Assembly: GCA_026874595.1 (NCBI GenBank)
Contig: CM049316.1
Coordinates: forward strand, 22,467,839 to 22,531,838
DNA length: 64,000 nucleotides
Direction: 5' to 3'
Source: Sipunculus nudus
Lineage: Eukaryota > Annelida > Sipuncula > Golfingiida > Sipunculidae
Shown: piece by piece, positions 1 through 11,305 of the stretch
How the letters are laid out: each line of letters begins with the position of its first letter
Position numbering within the stretch: position 1 is the first letter of the stretch
Translations under genes and position numbers: made by a program
The notes under the pieces: model-generated
Told to the model about the DNA's origin: nothing
Database searches by the model: none
The model's input: the letters and a program-made list of their open reading frames with translations, nothing else

Positions 1-844
1 GAGATATGAGGGTTTATGAGTGGAAACAGACCCACAAATGGACACTGGATAGAGAGGAAAGGTCAGAGGTCAACGCAAATTGGTTAGGCACCAGTTCACA
101 TGTGACCCGATAATAGGTGTAAGTTTGGGAAAAATCGGTCCATTAGTCTCCGAGGAGCTCTCTGGAAACGAACGCCGCCGCGGTGGAGGAACTCGGTCAA
201 AAACATAGTATCCGCAAAACTTCGTTTTGGCGGATACAAAAATACAGGTGGCTCCACCAGTCTGCAGAAACTAATAAAAACACTTAATGGTCAATATCCA
301 TGCAAAAAATCATGGTGATCTCTGCATTAGTTGTTCAGATACTTCAGTTTTTGTATCAAATTGTCCATTATTCTGAGGGATACTTCGGAGTCCTATAGCT
401 TGAAGGATATGGGTAACAGAGACCTAATTTCAAGTTTCCACAGGCACCTTTCATGGGCCTCCTTGCATGACAAGAATGAAGATTCTAGGTCCAGTTGTTG
501 CGATTTGTACCCTGTTGACAGATAACCACATCTTTAAAGGTCTCAAAAAAAAGAAAAAAAAATCGTAAAAATTTGAAAAAAAATAGAGGTGGCACACCAG
601 TCTGCAGAAACTGATGGAACAGCTCATGATCAATATGTATGCCGAAAATCATGACCATCAGTGTTGTAGTTATTGAAATACTGCAGTTTTTGTATCAAAT
701 TTTCCATTATTCTGGGGGGGGGGGGTATTTTGGACCCATACAGCTTAAAGAATATGGGTAACAGAGACCTAATTTCAAGTTTCCATGGAGACTTTTCATG
801 GGTCTCCCTGTGTGTCAAGAATGAAGATTCTTGGTCCAGTTTTT
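1..844 (-). mobile_element. Left part of family-2 tandem-repeat element copy E2, split by copy E1
   Basis: Positions x in 1-844 are the reverse complement of 3142-x, so the segment mirrors 2298-3141 with few mismatches. Positions 237-844 hold about two of the ~337-bp units (marker CAGTCTGCAG near 262 and 598). Positions 1-236 are the reversed head of the family-1 element that also sits in E1. With 4139-5589 this segment forms one element on the minus strand whose middle was opened by insertion of 845-4138. It continues beyond the left edge of the window. There is no gene here; the short open frames (for example 331-525) are repeat translations that recur in every copy. Confidence 0.8.
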
Positions 845-3800
845 AGCTCAGCTGACTGAAAGTCATCTGAGCTATAGCGATCACTCTTTGTCCGTCGTCC
901 GTCTGTCCGTCTGTCCGTCTGTCCGTCCGTTAACCAGGCACAAATGGTAACCGCTGGACCTAGAACCTTGTAACTTGGGATTCTGAGAGGTCCATAAAAA
1001 ATCTCCTTGGAAACCAGAAATTAGGTCTCTGTTACCCATATCCTTCGAGCTATGTGGCCCCAAAGTACCCCCCAGAAAAGTCAAAAATTTCATACAAAAA
1101 CTTCAATATCTCATTACCTACTTGACTGATGGTCATGATTTTTGGCATACATATTTATCATGAGATGTTACATCACTTCCTGCAGACTGGTGGCGCCACC
1201 TGTATTTTTCGATTTTTTACGAATTTTTTTCTCTATTTTTGAGACCTTTAAAAATGTGAACATCTGTTAACAAGGCACAAATCATAAAGACTGGACTTAG
1301 AATCTTAATTCTTGACACACTGAGAGGTCCATGAAAAATCTCTTTGGAAACCAGAAATTAGGTCTCTGTTACCCATATCCTTTGAGCTATGGGGCCCCAA
1401 AGTACCCCCCAGAATAGTAAAAAATTTCATACAAAAACTTCAATATCTCAATAACTACATCACTGATGGTCTTCATTTTTGGCATATATATTGATCATGA
1501 GATGTTCGATCAGTTCCTGCAGACTGGTGGCGCCACCTGTACTGTTTGATTTTTTACGATTTTTTCCTCTATTTTTGAGACCTTTGAGGATGCTGTCATC
1601 TGTTAGCGTGGCACAAATCGTAACGACTGGACCTAGAATCTTCATTTTCGACACACTGAGAGACCTATGAAAAGTCTCCATGGAAACCAGAAATTAGGTC
1701 TCTGTTACCCATATCCTTCGAGCAATGGGGCCCAAAATTACCCCCCAGAATAGTCAAAAATTTCATACAAAAACTTCAATATCTCATTAACTACATCACT
1801 GATGGTCATGGTTTTCGACATACATATTGATCATGAGATGTTTCATCAGTTTGTGCAGACTTGTGGCGCCACCTGTATTTTTCAATGTTCACGAATTGTT
1901 TTCTCCATTTATGAGACCTTTAAGGATGTAGTTATCTGTCAACAGGGTACAAATCGTAACGACTGGACCTAGAATCTTCGTTCTTGACACACAGGGAGAC
2001 CCATGATAAGTCTCCATGGAAACCTGAAATTTGGTCTCTGTTACCCATATCCTTTGAGCTATGGCACTCCAAAGTACAGATCAGAATAATGGAAAATTTG
2101 ATACAAAAGCTAAAGTATCTGAACAACTAATGCAGAGATAACCATAATTGTTTGCATGGATATTGATCATGGAGTGTTTCATAAGTTTCTGCAGACTGGT
2201 GGCACCACCTGTATTTGTTCGGGTTTTTTTTTACGAAATTTTTCTGTATTTTTGAGACCTTTAAAGATATGAACATCTGTTAACAGGGCACAAATCATAA
2301 AAACTGGACCAAGAATCTTTATTCTTGACACACAGGGAGACCCATGAAAAGTCTCTATGGAAACTTGAAATTAGGTCTCTGTTACCCATATTCTTTAAGC
2401 TGTATGGGTCCAAAATACCCCCCCCCCAGAATAATGGAAAATTTGATACAAAAACTGCAGTATTTCAATAACTACAACACTGATGGTCATGATTTTCGGC
2501 ATACATATTGATCATGAGCTGTTCCATCAGTTTCTGCAGACTGGGTGTGCCACCTCTATTTTTTTTCAAATTTTTACGAATTTTTTCCTTTTTTTTTGAG
2601 ACCTTTAAAGATGTGGTTATCTGTCAACAGGGTACAAATCGCAACAACTGGACCTAGAATCTTCATTCTTGTCATGCAAGGAGGCCCATGAAAGGTGCCT
2701 GTGGAAACTTGAAATTAGGTCTCTGTTACCCATATCCTTCAAGCTATAGGACTCCGAAGTATCCCTCAGAATAATGGACAATTTGATACAAAAACTGAAG
2801 TATCTGAACAACTAATGCAGAGATCACCATGATTTTTTGCATGGATATTGACCATTAAGTGTTTTTATTAGTTTCTGCAGACTGGTGGAGCCACCTTTAT
2901 TTTTGGATCCGCCAAAACGAAGTTTTGCGGATACTATGTTTTTGACCGAGTTCCTCCGCCGCCGCGGCGTTCGTTTCCAGAGAGCTCCTCGGAGACTAAT
3001 GGACCGATTTTTCCCAAACTTACACCTAATATCGGCTCACATGTGAACTGGTGCCTAACCAATTTGCATTGACCTCTGACCTTTCCTCTCTATCCAGTGT
3101 CCATTTGTGGGTCTGTTTCCACTCATAAACCCTCATATCTCGGGAACCGTTTGACCGATCAGGAAATAAAATTGATACAAATGTAGCCCTTGGATTGCTT
3201 TATAACATACACAAAAAATGGTGGCGCCACCTGTAACCATGTTTGCACAGTGTCCATCTGTTCATCTGCCTTGGGTTAAAATCACTCATATCTCTGCAGT
3301 GAATTGACTAATTCACCTGAAATTCGTCATGTGTATACATCCAGGATAGCTTTCTTGATTTTATGACAGGTGGCGCCACCTACGTTCACGTTCACGCTGA
3401 TAACATCCAAGCTTATATCTCGGGAACCGTTTGACCGATCAGGAAATAAAATTTATACAAATGTAGCCCTTTGATAGCTCTGTAACATTCACAAAAAATG
3501 GTGGCGCCACCTGTAACAATGTTTGCACAGCGTCTGTCTGTTAGTCTGCCGTGGCCTAAAATTACTCATTTCTCTGTAGTGGTTCGACATAACTGCCTAA
3601 AAATTTGCAGGTTTATACATCGTGGACAGCTTTCTTGATTTTATGACAGGTGGCGCCACCTACATTCTAGTTAACGCTGCACACATCCAAGCTCATATCT
3701 CAGGAACCATTTGACCGATTGGGCCAAAATTGTGCATGTGTTTAGATCTCACATAGGTCTTTATCATACACAAAACTGGAGGTGTTACCTGCAAAGATTT

Positions 3801-4138
3801 TTGCACAGTGTTTGTCTGCCATGGGCAAAAATCGCTCATATACATGTAGTGGTTTGACTTTTCTGCCTAAAATTTTGCAGGTGTATACAACTTGGACAGC
3901 TTTCTGGATTTGTGGTAGGTGGCACAACCTACATACACATTTAGGCTGCATTACACATAAAAGTTTACACATTTTTCTCTATTTTTGAGATATATAAATA
4001 CAGACTAAATCTTGGCCTGTTGGTTAATCTGTTTGATGCTTCAGTTGAATGGGTATATACTACCATTCTGATGATAAAATTTCCTTTTGCGAATCTCTTC
4101 CCAGTCAGCTGAGCGTCATGACCCATGGGTCACTTATT
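845..4138 (+). mobile_element. Family-2 hairpin-ended tandem-repeat element, copy E1 (Helitron/Helentron-like, non-autonomous)
   Basis: Starts T/AGCTCAGCTGAC with a hairpin (TAGCTCAG ... CTGAGCTA, 844-877), then a (GTCCGTCT)n stretch (889-930), then reverse-reading ~337-bp units marked by CTGCAGACTGG near 1180, 1518, 1852, 2192, 2537 and 2875. The family-1 element interrupts it at about 2906. It ends with GTCAGCTGAGC (4104-4114), an inverted copy of the 5' GCTCAGCTGAC (846-856), followed by a perfect palindrome GACCCATGGGTC (4120-4131) and ACTTATT. Subterminal inverted repeats, a tandem core, a 3' hairpin and no target duplication are the hallmarks of HINE/Helitron-like non-autonomous elements; that class is my inference. 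No protein is encoded. Confidence 0.75.
2906..4000 (+). mobile_element. Family-1 element nested in E1
   Basis: Begins with the hairpin ATCCGCCAAAAC / GTTTTGCGGAT (2907-2932), followed by a GC-rich CCGCCGCCG stretch. The 'CGGGAACCGTTTGACCGATC' segment recurs at about 3141 and 3420. The palindrome AGGTGGCGCCACCT occurs exactly at 3368-3381 and 3648-3661, with GGTGGCGCCACC variants near 3220 and 3499. The body matches the complete family-1 copy at 53573-55047. The 3' hairpin-CTAG end of that copy is absent here, so this insert looks 3'-truncated; its right boundary (about 3960-4010) is approximate. Confidence 0.65.
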
Positions 4139-5589
4139 ATGATTTGTGCCCTGTTAACAGATGTTCATATCTTTAAAGGTCTCAAAAATACAGAAAAATT
4201 TCGTTAAAAAAATCGAACAAATACAGGTGGTGCCACCAGTCTGCAGAAACTTATGAAACACTCCATGATCAATATCCATGCAAACAATTATGGTTATCTC
4301 TGCATTAGTTGTTCAGATACTTTAGCTTTTGTATCAAATTTTCCATTATTCTGAGCTGTACTTTGGAGTGCCATAGCTCAAAAGATATGGGTAACAGAGA
4401 CCAAATTTCAGGTTTCCATGGAGACTTATCATGGGTCTCCCTGTGTGTCAAGAACGAAGATTCTAGGTCCAGTCGTTACGATTTGTACCCTGTTGACAGA
4501 TAACAACATCCTTAAAGGTCTCAAAAATGGAGAAAACAATTCGTGAACATTGAAAAATACAGGTGGCGCCACCAGTCTGCACAAACTGATGAAACATCTC
4601 ATGATCAATATGTATGTCGAAAATCATGACCATCAGTGATGTACTTAATGAGATATTGAAGTTTTTGTATGAAATTTTTGACTATTCTGGGGGGTAATTT
4701 TGGGCCCCATAGCTCAAAGGATATGGGTAACAGAGACCTAATTTCTGGTTTCCATGGAGACTTTTCATAGGTCTCTCAGTGTGTCGAAAATGAAGATTCT
4801 AGGTCCAGTCGTTACGATTTGTGCCACGCTAACAGATGACAGCATCCTCAAAGGTCTCAAAAATAGAGGAAAAAATCGTAAAAAATCAAACAGTACAGGT
4901 GGCGCCACCAGTCTGCAGGAACTGATCGAACATCTCATGATCAATATGTATGCCAAAAATGAAGACCATCAGTGATGTAGTTATTGAAATATTGAAGTTT
5001 TGGTATGAAATTTTTTACTATTCTGGGGGGTACTTTGGGGCCCCATAGCTCAAAGGATATGGGTAACAGAGACCTAATTTCTGGTTTCCAAGGAGATTTT
5101 TCATGGACCTCTCAGTGTGTCAAGAATTAAGATTCTAAGTCCAGTCTCTATGATTTGTGCCTTGTTAACAGATGTTCACATTTTTAAAGGTCTCAAAAAT
5201 GGAGAAAAAAATTCGTAAAAAATCGAAAAATACAGGTGGCGCCACCAGTCTGCAGGAAGTGATGTAACATCTCTTGGTCAATATGTATGCCAAAAATCAT
5301 GACCATCAGTCAAGTAGTTAATGAGATATTGAAGTTTTTGTATGAAATTTTTGACTTTTCTGGGGGGTACTTTGGGGCCACATAGCTCGAAGGATATGGG
5401 TAACAGAGACCTAATTTCTGGTTTCCAAGGAGACTTTTTATGGACCTCTCAGAATCCCAAGTTACAAGGTTCCAGGTCCAGCGGTTACGATTTGTGCCTG
5501 GTTAACGGACGGACAGACGGACAGACGGACGACAGACAAAGAGTGATCGCTATAGCTCAGATGACTTTCAGTCAGCTGAGCTAAAAATG
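4139..5589 (-). mobile_element. Right part of element copy E2 (family 2, minus strand)
   Basis: Position x mirrors 6435-x: this is the reverse complement of 847-2298, ending in the family-2 head (hairpin at about 5557-5590). Units are spaced about 337 bp (CAGTCTGCAG at about 4238, 4911 and 5247, and CAGTCTGCAC at 4575). Joined to 1-844 it restores a continuous E2 with the target sequence CCAGTTTTT|ATGATTT, which E1 also carries uninterrupted at 2294-2310. The open frames at 4309, 4754 and 5342 are the same repeat translations seen in E1 and are not genes. Confidence 0.8.
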
Positions 5590-5783
5590 TATACAAAACC
5601 TCTAGTTTCTGAACAACTAATGTATTTTATCACTACGATTCTTAAATGAATATTGGTCATAGAGTGTTTCATTGGTTCCTGCAGACTGGTGGCGCCACCT
5701 TTATTTTTTTCGAATTCTTACGCATTTTCTTTAATTTTTTTTAGACCTTCAAACATGCGCCGTCCCTTAGCAGGGCACACATT

Positions 5784-6338
5784 AGACTGGTACCCTGCTC
5801 TATTATGGCCCTCAGCCAAGCAAAGAGACATGCGTAACAACGCCATCTTAAGAACTCCCAGTTGCAACTCCTGACTTACCTGTAGACTGGTTCCAACTCA
5901 AGTATGCACGCTAATACCGATGTTCATGGACGTTCACGCGATCCGTGATGATTCGAAATAAAATTCCTTTCTTTAGTTATTTCTAGTTTTCAAATATTGA
6001 AAAATGAGTTGTTGCGCAAAATTTGAATGATTGATGTATAGATAATACGATACACTGAATCTGATATACCACTGTACATTGGTTTATTATCAATATCTAT
6101 TATTCTATTCATAAATGTCACACGAAATGTACAGCCAACTTTTGGCAACTTCTCTGAGCAAACGAAATACTTATTTTAATATATAATATATATAATACAT
6201 ACTGGAGTTAATATATAATATATATAATACATACTGGAGTTGGAACCAGTCTGCCGGGAGTACCTAAGATGGCGTTGTATGCCCGTCTCTATGATTGGCC
6301 CAGAGCAGCGGTGCCATAATAGAGCGGGGTACCAGTCT
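5784..6338. mobile_element. 555-bp TIR element (AGACTGGTACCC family), copy 1
   Basis: Ends are AGACTGGTACCCTGCTCTAT (5784 on) and its inverted counterpart finishing ACCAGTCT at 6338. Long imperfect inverted arms pair about 5784-5903 with 6236-6338 (GCTCTATTATGGC, AAGATGGCG and GACTGGTTCCAACTC are shared inverted). It lies inside an E3 unit. A second member with the same terminal sequence is at 30833-31324. No open frame of note. Superfamily not recognised; the target duplication is unclear. Confidence 0.6.
6178..6241 (+). repeat. 32-bp direct repeat, two exact copies
   Basis: The AT-rich unit ending ATACATACTGGAGTT is present at 6178-6209 and 6210-6241. It lies inside the 555-bp TIR element next to the right inverted arm. 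Confidence 0.85.
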
Positions 6339-6977
6339 AGACACAAATCGTAACCATTGCACCTAGAATCTTCTAACTTGACATTAAGGAAGGTCCATGA
6401 AGAATCTCTTTGGAAATCTGAACTTTGATCTCTTTTACTCATATCCTTCGAGCAATGCTTCAGTTGAATTGTGATACCTCCTAAAAATTTTGCATTCAGA
6501 TGATAATATTTCCTTTGTGAATGTCTTTCAAGACAGCTTTGCGTCATGACCCCTGGGTAACTTGTCTCTTTTCTCGCCTTCCTCTCTTATTGGCGTTTTC
6601 TTAATATCCGGCTTTATTTAATGCAGAGTTGTACGCTGGCACTGCGTTATGGAAGATTGTTCGGACTGTATATCTCCGCCGCATTCTATAAAATTAATGG
6701 TACATGTGTTTTCTTTCATTATGAGGTTATGGTTTTGGTGGCGTTGGTTTGTCTGTTAGCAACATTTCTCAAAAGATCTTAATGGATTTTGTTGATGATT
6801 TTTTTAAAGATAGCTCGGCAATGGTACTAGGAGTAGTTGATAAAATTTTGGGGATGATCGGGATCACCATCCGGAAAAATGCTGCATTTCTGGCCATGCC
6901 ATATCGGGGAAATGAGCGGCCTTGGCGGAGGTCTGCGCTCTCCTAGCACATTTGTAGTTAATTATTACTGATTAGAG

Positions 6978-7097
6978 AAATGGAAATTATTAAAAGATAA
7001 CAAATGTACTTTCTGTAAAACTGATATAGAAGACACAGTACATCTATTTTGGGAATGGAACAATCAAAGTACTTTGGTTAGAAATATGGTGTTATAA
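6978..7097 (+). pseudogene. LINE reverse-transcriptase C-terminal fragment (zinc-finger-like tail)
   Basis: An open stretch of about 39 codons reads like the end of an L1-type LINE ORF2: KCTFCKTDIEDTVHLFW, that is C-x2-C then HLFW, matching the cysteine/histidine tail seen after the RT domain. The last cysteine of the usual pattern is not seen (WEW instead) and a stop follows at 7095. Flanking DNA is A+T-rich and frameshifted. It is a short dead remnant; assignment is by motif only. Confidence 0.5.
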
Positions 7098-8640
7098 TAA
7101 ATTTAAAGTTGAAAATGTTCAGAGTCTTTTTAGGAGTATTTAGCGAATAAATATGAAAAATATATATTTATCATTGGTTAAATGTATATTTACATATGCA
7201 CTTGCAACAATACTGGGGTTTAGAGATAAAAGGATCTAAAGAATATTTAAAACAGTACACGCAGACAGAATTGATCATTGTCAAAAGAAAATCAATAACA
7301 ACAAGACAAGTTTTCATGATTCGGACCGGTAGTAAAATGTTTCGATATGCTTGGATATGACATGCTTTTAACTAGAAATTATTTATCTTTACTATATACT
7401 AGTATTGAATGTGGAATAAACCCTGTACAAAATGTTTTCTTTAATACATAGAGCTGTGATACATATGCTTTAACTATTTGTATTTTATCAAGTCGATTAC
7501 AGGCTTTGAACCATCAGTTTCGTTTTACTTTGGGATTACAAATTAGTCTCTTTTTTCATTTAGAAATAGTAAATTTTTGTATGTTATCATAAGATTATTA
7601 AAGCAAAACGAAAAAAAAATATGTGAATGTACACTTTCATTAGAAGTTGAATGCTTATCTCAAGTCAACACTGAACGTGAAGTGTTCGGAAATTGAACTC
7701 TTCATTGAGGGTACGGGGGAAATTATCGTAAAACGTGCGATCGATTTATCGATTTTCCATTGGAACCATTAGTGTCACTGGTTTCCTGATTCTTGCGGAC
7801 CAGACTCATGGTACAGAACCTTATCATCCGTTGGGTTTTTGCCCAGTGCATCCACAGGGTAAACGCACACTAACACCTGGGTGGCCCCGGGCAGCAAACC
7901 AATAAAGCGCCACCTATCTAAAGTACCTACTAATGCATCACGCTTGACGTCCTCTCTTTTAAGACATCAAGTTAGAATGGGATCTCAAGCACGTATTGTG
8001 GTACATATGGAGTAGAAACTTGTACAGATATTACCGGAAATCCCACGATTTCAGAAAGCTGACTAAAATATCATAGTATTTTTTTTTTTATTTTTATATA
8101 CCATTGACAGTACCGTCTAACGTTAAATTTCGCCCAAAATGCAAATTGAAACAAAAGCTAAAATGGTAAGTAAGTGAATCTTCAAACCTGAATTTGCAAA
8201 TCTTTTAATGTTTTTTTTTAGTGTTTTGTCTTATATAATTACTAATGGTTCTTGTTTCAAATATTTCAATTGATTGACTTCTTTAATATATTTTAGTTTT
8301 TTAGCCAAATATAACTTAATATGTTTACCCTCTTTCTCTCTGGTGGGACAAACGGCCTAAATAGGATACTCATACCTTCAAGTTATTGACTTCTTTAATG
8401 TATTTCAATTGATATGTTTTACCCTGTTTCTCCTTGGTTGGAAAAACAGCCTCATTTGCATACTCATACCTTTAAAAAACAAGGGGTGCTTTCCTAAATT
8501 GTTACTTCCTTTACCCCAATGGATAGAAATGTCGTTTTCTTAATAATTAAGCCTTTTATTACTAATAGTATCAGTGCATTTTGATCTCCGTGACCCGCTT
8601 TGTGACATCCGGGACTAGGGGATCGCAATATGGCAGCCTC
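7098..8640. other. Intergenic DNA, no gene seen
   Basis: A+T-rich sequence without a supported open frame or exon. It contains homopolymer runs (about 7610, 8080, 8210) and two diverged copies of a 'TTGACTTCTTTAATATATTT' type segment near 8275 and 8387. No further structure recognised. Confidence 0.6.
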
Positions 8641-8659
8641 AATAGCGGTTTCAGAAGAG

Positions 8660-9429
8660 ATCTATGCTGATGACAACACACTTCATGTTTTCATCTCTCA
8701 CTTATGAAACAAAATTAGCTACTCAATGATTTAATCGAAACAATATGCAGGCGAATCCAGAAAAACTTTAACTTGTTTATTTTTGGAAATACCCTGAACA
8801 AAAAAACAAATGTTTAGATAAATTTGTTATTAAACCATTATAATCTGTAATCCTTTTAGGGGTACAAATTGATAGAAATTTAATTTTCACAGAATATATA
8901 TCCAACATTATAAAAAAAAAAGATGCAAAAGCACTATACAGCATAAAAACCAAGAAATATGGGGCATCAGGACTCTTCAACATCTAGATGTTAAAGAGTG
9001 GAACTCTCTGCCTAAAGAACTCAAGGCCTGTTAAGAACTCAATGCATTTAAAAGGATTTTGTATAAAGTATTGTCTTAATCATTTCTTAATTTTTATCAC
9101 ACCCCAGTGGTTTTATTATTCTAGCATACCAATTTACATGGATCATCATAGTTTTTCTTTTATCTGTTTCTATCTACGATTGTACCGTCATTTTAAAATC
9201 AGTATCACCATACTCTCTATGTGCACGAATGATGGACTGATACTCCGTGGAAATGTGTAATCACCATAGTTGTTATCTTGTATCCTGACTCTTATGTTTT
9301 AATGTATTGGTTTTCATAACATGTCCCATGTATGTAATAGGTGCCAAAAGCTCACGGAGCTTATGGTGTATTTGATGACCACAGAAAACCGACTTATAAT
9401 AAAACCTATCTTATCTTGTCTTATCTTAT
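8660..9429 (+). pseudogene. Decayed LINE reverse-transcriptase fragment with 3' tail
   Basis: IYADDNTLHVF at about 8660-8692 carries the YADD catalytic box (8663-8674) of a non-LTR reverse transcriptase. About 180 bp on, LLGVQIDRNLIFTEYIS (near 8853) matches the conserved segment after the catalytic core. Near 8992 the frame WNSLPKELKAC resembles the C-terminal end of CR1/Jockey-like ORF2. These pieces lie in different frames with stops, so the copy is dead and internally deleted. It ends at a (TTATCTTATC)n tail (9400-9429), the usual LINE 3' end. The clade is inferred from memory of motifs. Confidence 0.65.
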
Positions 9430-11250
9430 CTGAGAACTGTCAGGGTTCCCATAAGCGAGAAGGGCGCGAGAAGGGCCCTCGGTAGAACCCGGAATATCCG
9501 TGGAATTTCGAAGAAATCTCGGAATAAAAGTTAATGCAATTTTCTACGCCTGAGAATCCATTTGGGTTGTTTAAAAGCTGTACATACTGACTGAAAAATT
9601 ATTAATCTTTCCGTTTCTTCTTTTGCTGGGCTAAATCATTGCCCTGTTACGGTTCAAAGGACAATTTTATTATATTGTTTTGAAACGACCTAGAAAAAAA
9701 TGAAAAAGACATGTGTTAACAAAATAAATCAATATATTAAAGAAAGAAGACATATTTCTCCGGAGAGGTGCTCCATATACACAAGCACTGAAGATCCCAA
9801 GCGTCCGTTAATAAACATAGAAAAATCACTAAGTCTGTTAACCACACTACACAAAGTAGACTCTTGTTTACACTTCCCCTGATCACATGACCATCGCGCA
9901 CACGTGACATCGGTATGTTGCGCTGCTCTCTAATCTGTTTGCTTGCGCTGTGAACACAGTACAATAAGTCCACTTATGGATACACAGAGCTCGACTACTA
10001 ACAGTTCCTCACTGGAGTACTGGGTTGCCTCTCGAGACACAGATCAAATTACATTTACTAATTAGCGCACAAGCTTTTCTATCTAGACTCTGAACCAATG
10101 TCTTTCACAGCTGATGTCTCCTGGAATCTTTTAGCCGCCGACTGCGACGCAACAGAAACCTGAAACCAAAGGGCTAACTGGGCTTACAGCACAATACGAT
10201 CTGTTACTCTTAGAAAGGAAATTAAATAAAAGTATTTCTTTTGGCTTAACATAAGAATGTTCACATTATGATGTATGTCGAAAGGCCTGTAATAAAAAAA
10301 AATAAAAATTCTCGAAAGCGGTAATCACCTGTAACATCAATAACTGATTTATTTATCCAGAGAGAATTGAAGCATTAACAGCCCGGTAGTCCTGTTTTAC
10401 CATTATGTTCATATTTTCACTTCCTTCGTGCAAAATAATGCTGATAATAGAACAGTAATGTTTTTCAGTGGTCACATAAACATTACCCATAGATGTACTG
10501 AACATTAACTAATGGATTATTTAATATCACAGTTGTGTATGTTATAATCACAGTTATCTGCAAGGGCAATCTATGGACTCCACCTTGCGTCAACCCCAAC
10601 CCCCCCCCCCCCCACACCCCCGAAAAAATTAGGAGTCCATTCTTATTGCCTAGGAATCACTAGCTCTAGGTAACCAAATATGCTTCCATATAGTGATATC
10701 CAGTGCCTATACAGTTTCGCGTTTAAACAATGTCCTCGGTCTTTTCCTGAAAGCGCTCACAACGGGTATTAATCGCCAGATTACCAGTCCGTTGGCGAAA
10801 TGCAATACTCGCTCTGAAGTCCGTTCCAGAGTTATCACCGTGGCCTTCCTCAGAGACCGACTATATACGCTTATAGACATCATTTCTCAGTTGTCTAGAC
10901 TCTGATTCACGCAGACCTTCCCCTTGACTGCAGATACCGTCAGGCTACATCTTACTGGCGTTCTGATAGGGCAGTTGTTGTGAATATCCTCTTAATCACG
11001 ACTTATGTATGATTGCTGGCGTCACAAGTCCTGACCGTCTTTTGGCCAATCACCACTCCCTGGTATGCCGACTGCCAATAAATACATTATTTAATATGGA
11101 AACGCCTCAAGAGTAAAAAAAATCAAGCTTTGAACAGTTAAGCGGTCATAGAACCTGACAATCATACAAGTTATATTTATGTATCTCAGAGAAAGTTAAA
11201 AATGTTTTTTAGACAATTTTATTACAAGCATCCTCTCTTTATAAATTTAT

Positions 11251-11252
<2 letters not shown>
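9430..11252. other. Intergenic DNA, no gene seen
   Basis: No supported exon. It includes a C-tract at about 10598-10612 and a somewhat GC-richer stretch at 10720-10990 whose 70-codon open frame (10693-10905) has no recognisable domain. Confidence 0.5.

Positions 11253-11302
<50 letters not shown>
11253..11302. repeat. (TA)n microsatellite
   Basis: About 50 bp of uninterrupted AT dinucleotides. Confidence 0.95.

Positions 11303-11305
<3 letters not shown>

Larger units (their letters stand above)
5590..6562 (+). mobile_element. Older family-2 copy E3, interrupted by a TIR element
   Basis: 5590-5783 and 6339-6562 read as one diverged family-2 unit plus tail. CTGCAGACTGGTGGCGCCACC lies near 5679-5699, the GGCACAAATCGTAACC-like text resumes at about 6341, and the tail matches the E1 tail (CTTCAGTTGAAT near 6460, GATGATAATATTTCC near 6500, GCGTCATGACCC near 6540). 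The end hairpin is GACCCCTGGGTA, a decayed form of the E1 palindrome. E2 appears to have inserted at its left side. Confidence 0.6.

Noticed and set aside
331-5584. Matching 60-80-codon open frames on both strands (331, 1460, 1932, 2617, 4309, 4754, 5342)
   Set aside because: They look conserved only because the DNA itself is duplicated in inverse orientation; frames sit at the same place in each 337-bp unit and have no domain features.
847-5589. Regularly spaced repeats reminiscent of a CRISPR array
   Set aside because: Units are ~337 bp, contiguous and eukaryotic-transposon-like, with no short repeat/unique spacer pattern and no cas genes.
8628-8700. A first exon starting AATATGGCAGCC (MAASIAVSEE...)
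   Set aside because: The frame runs straight into a LINE YADD box and stops; no splice donor separates the two.
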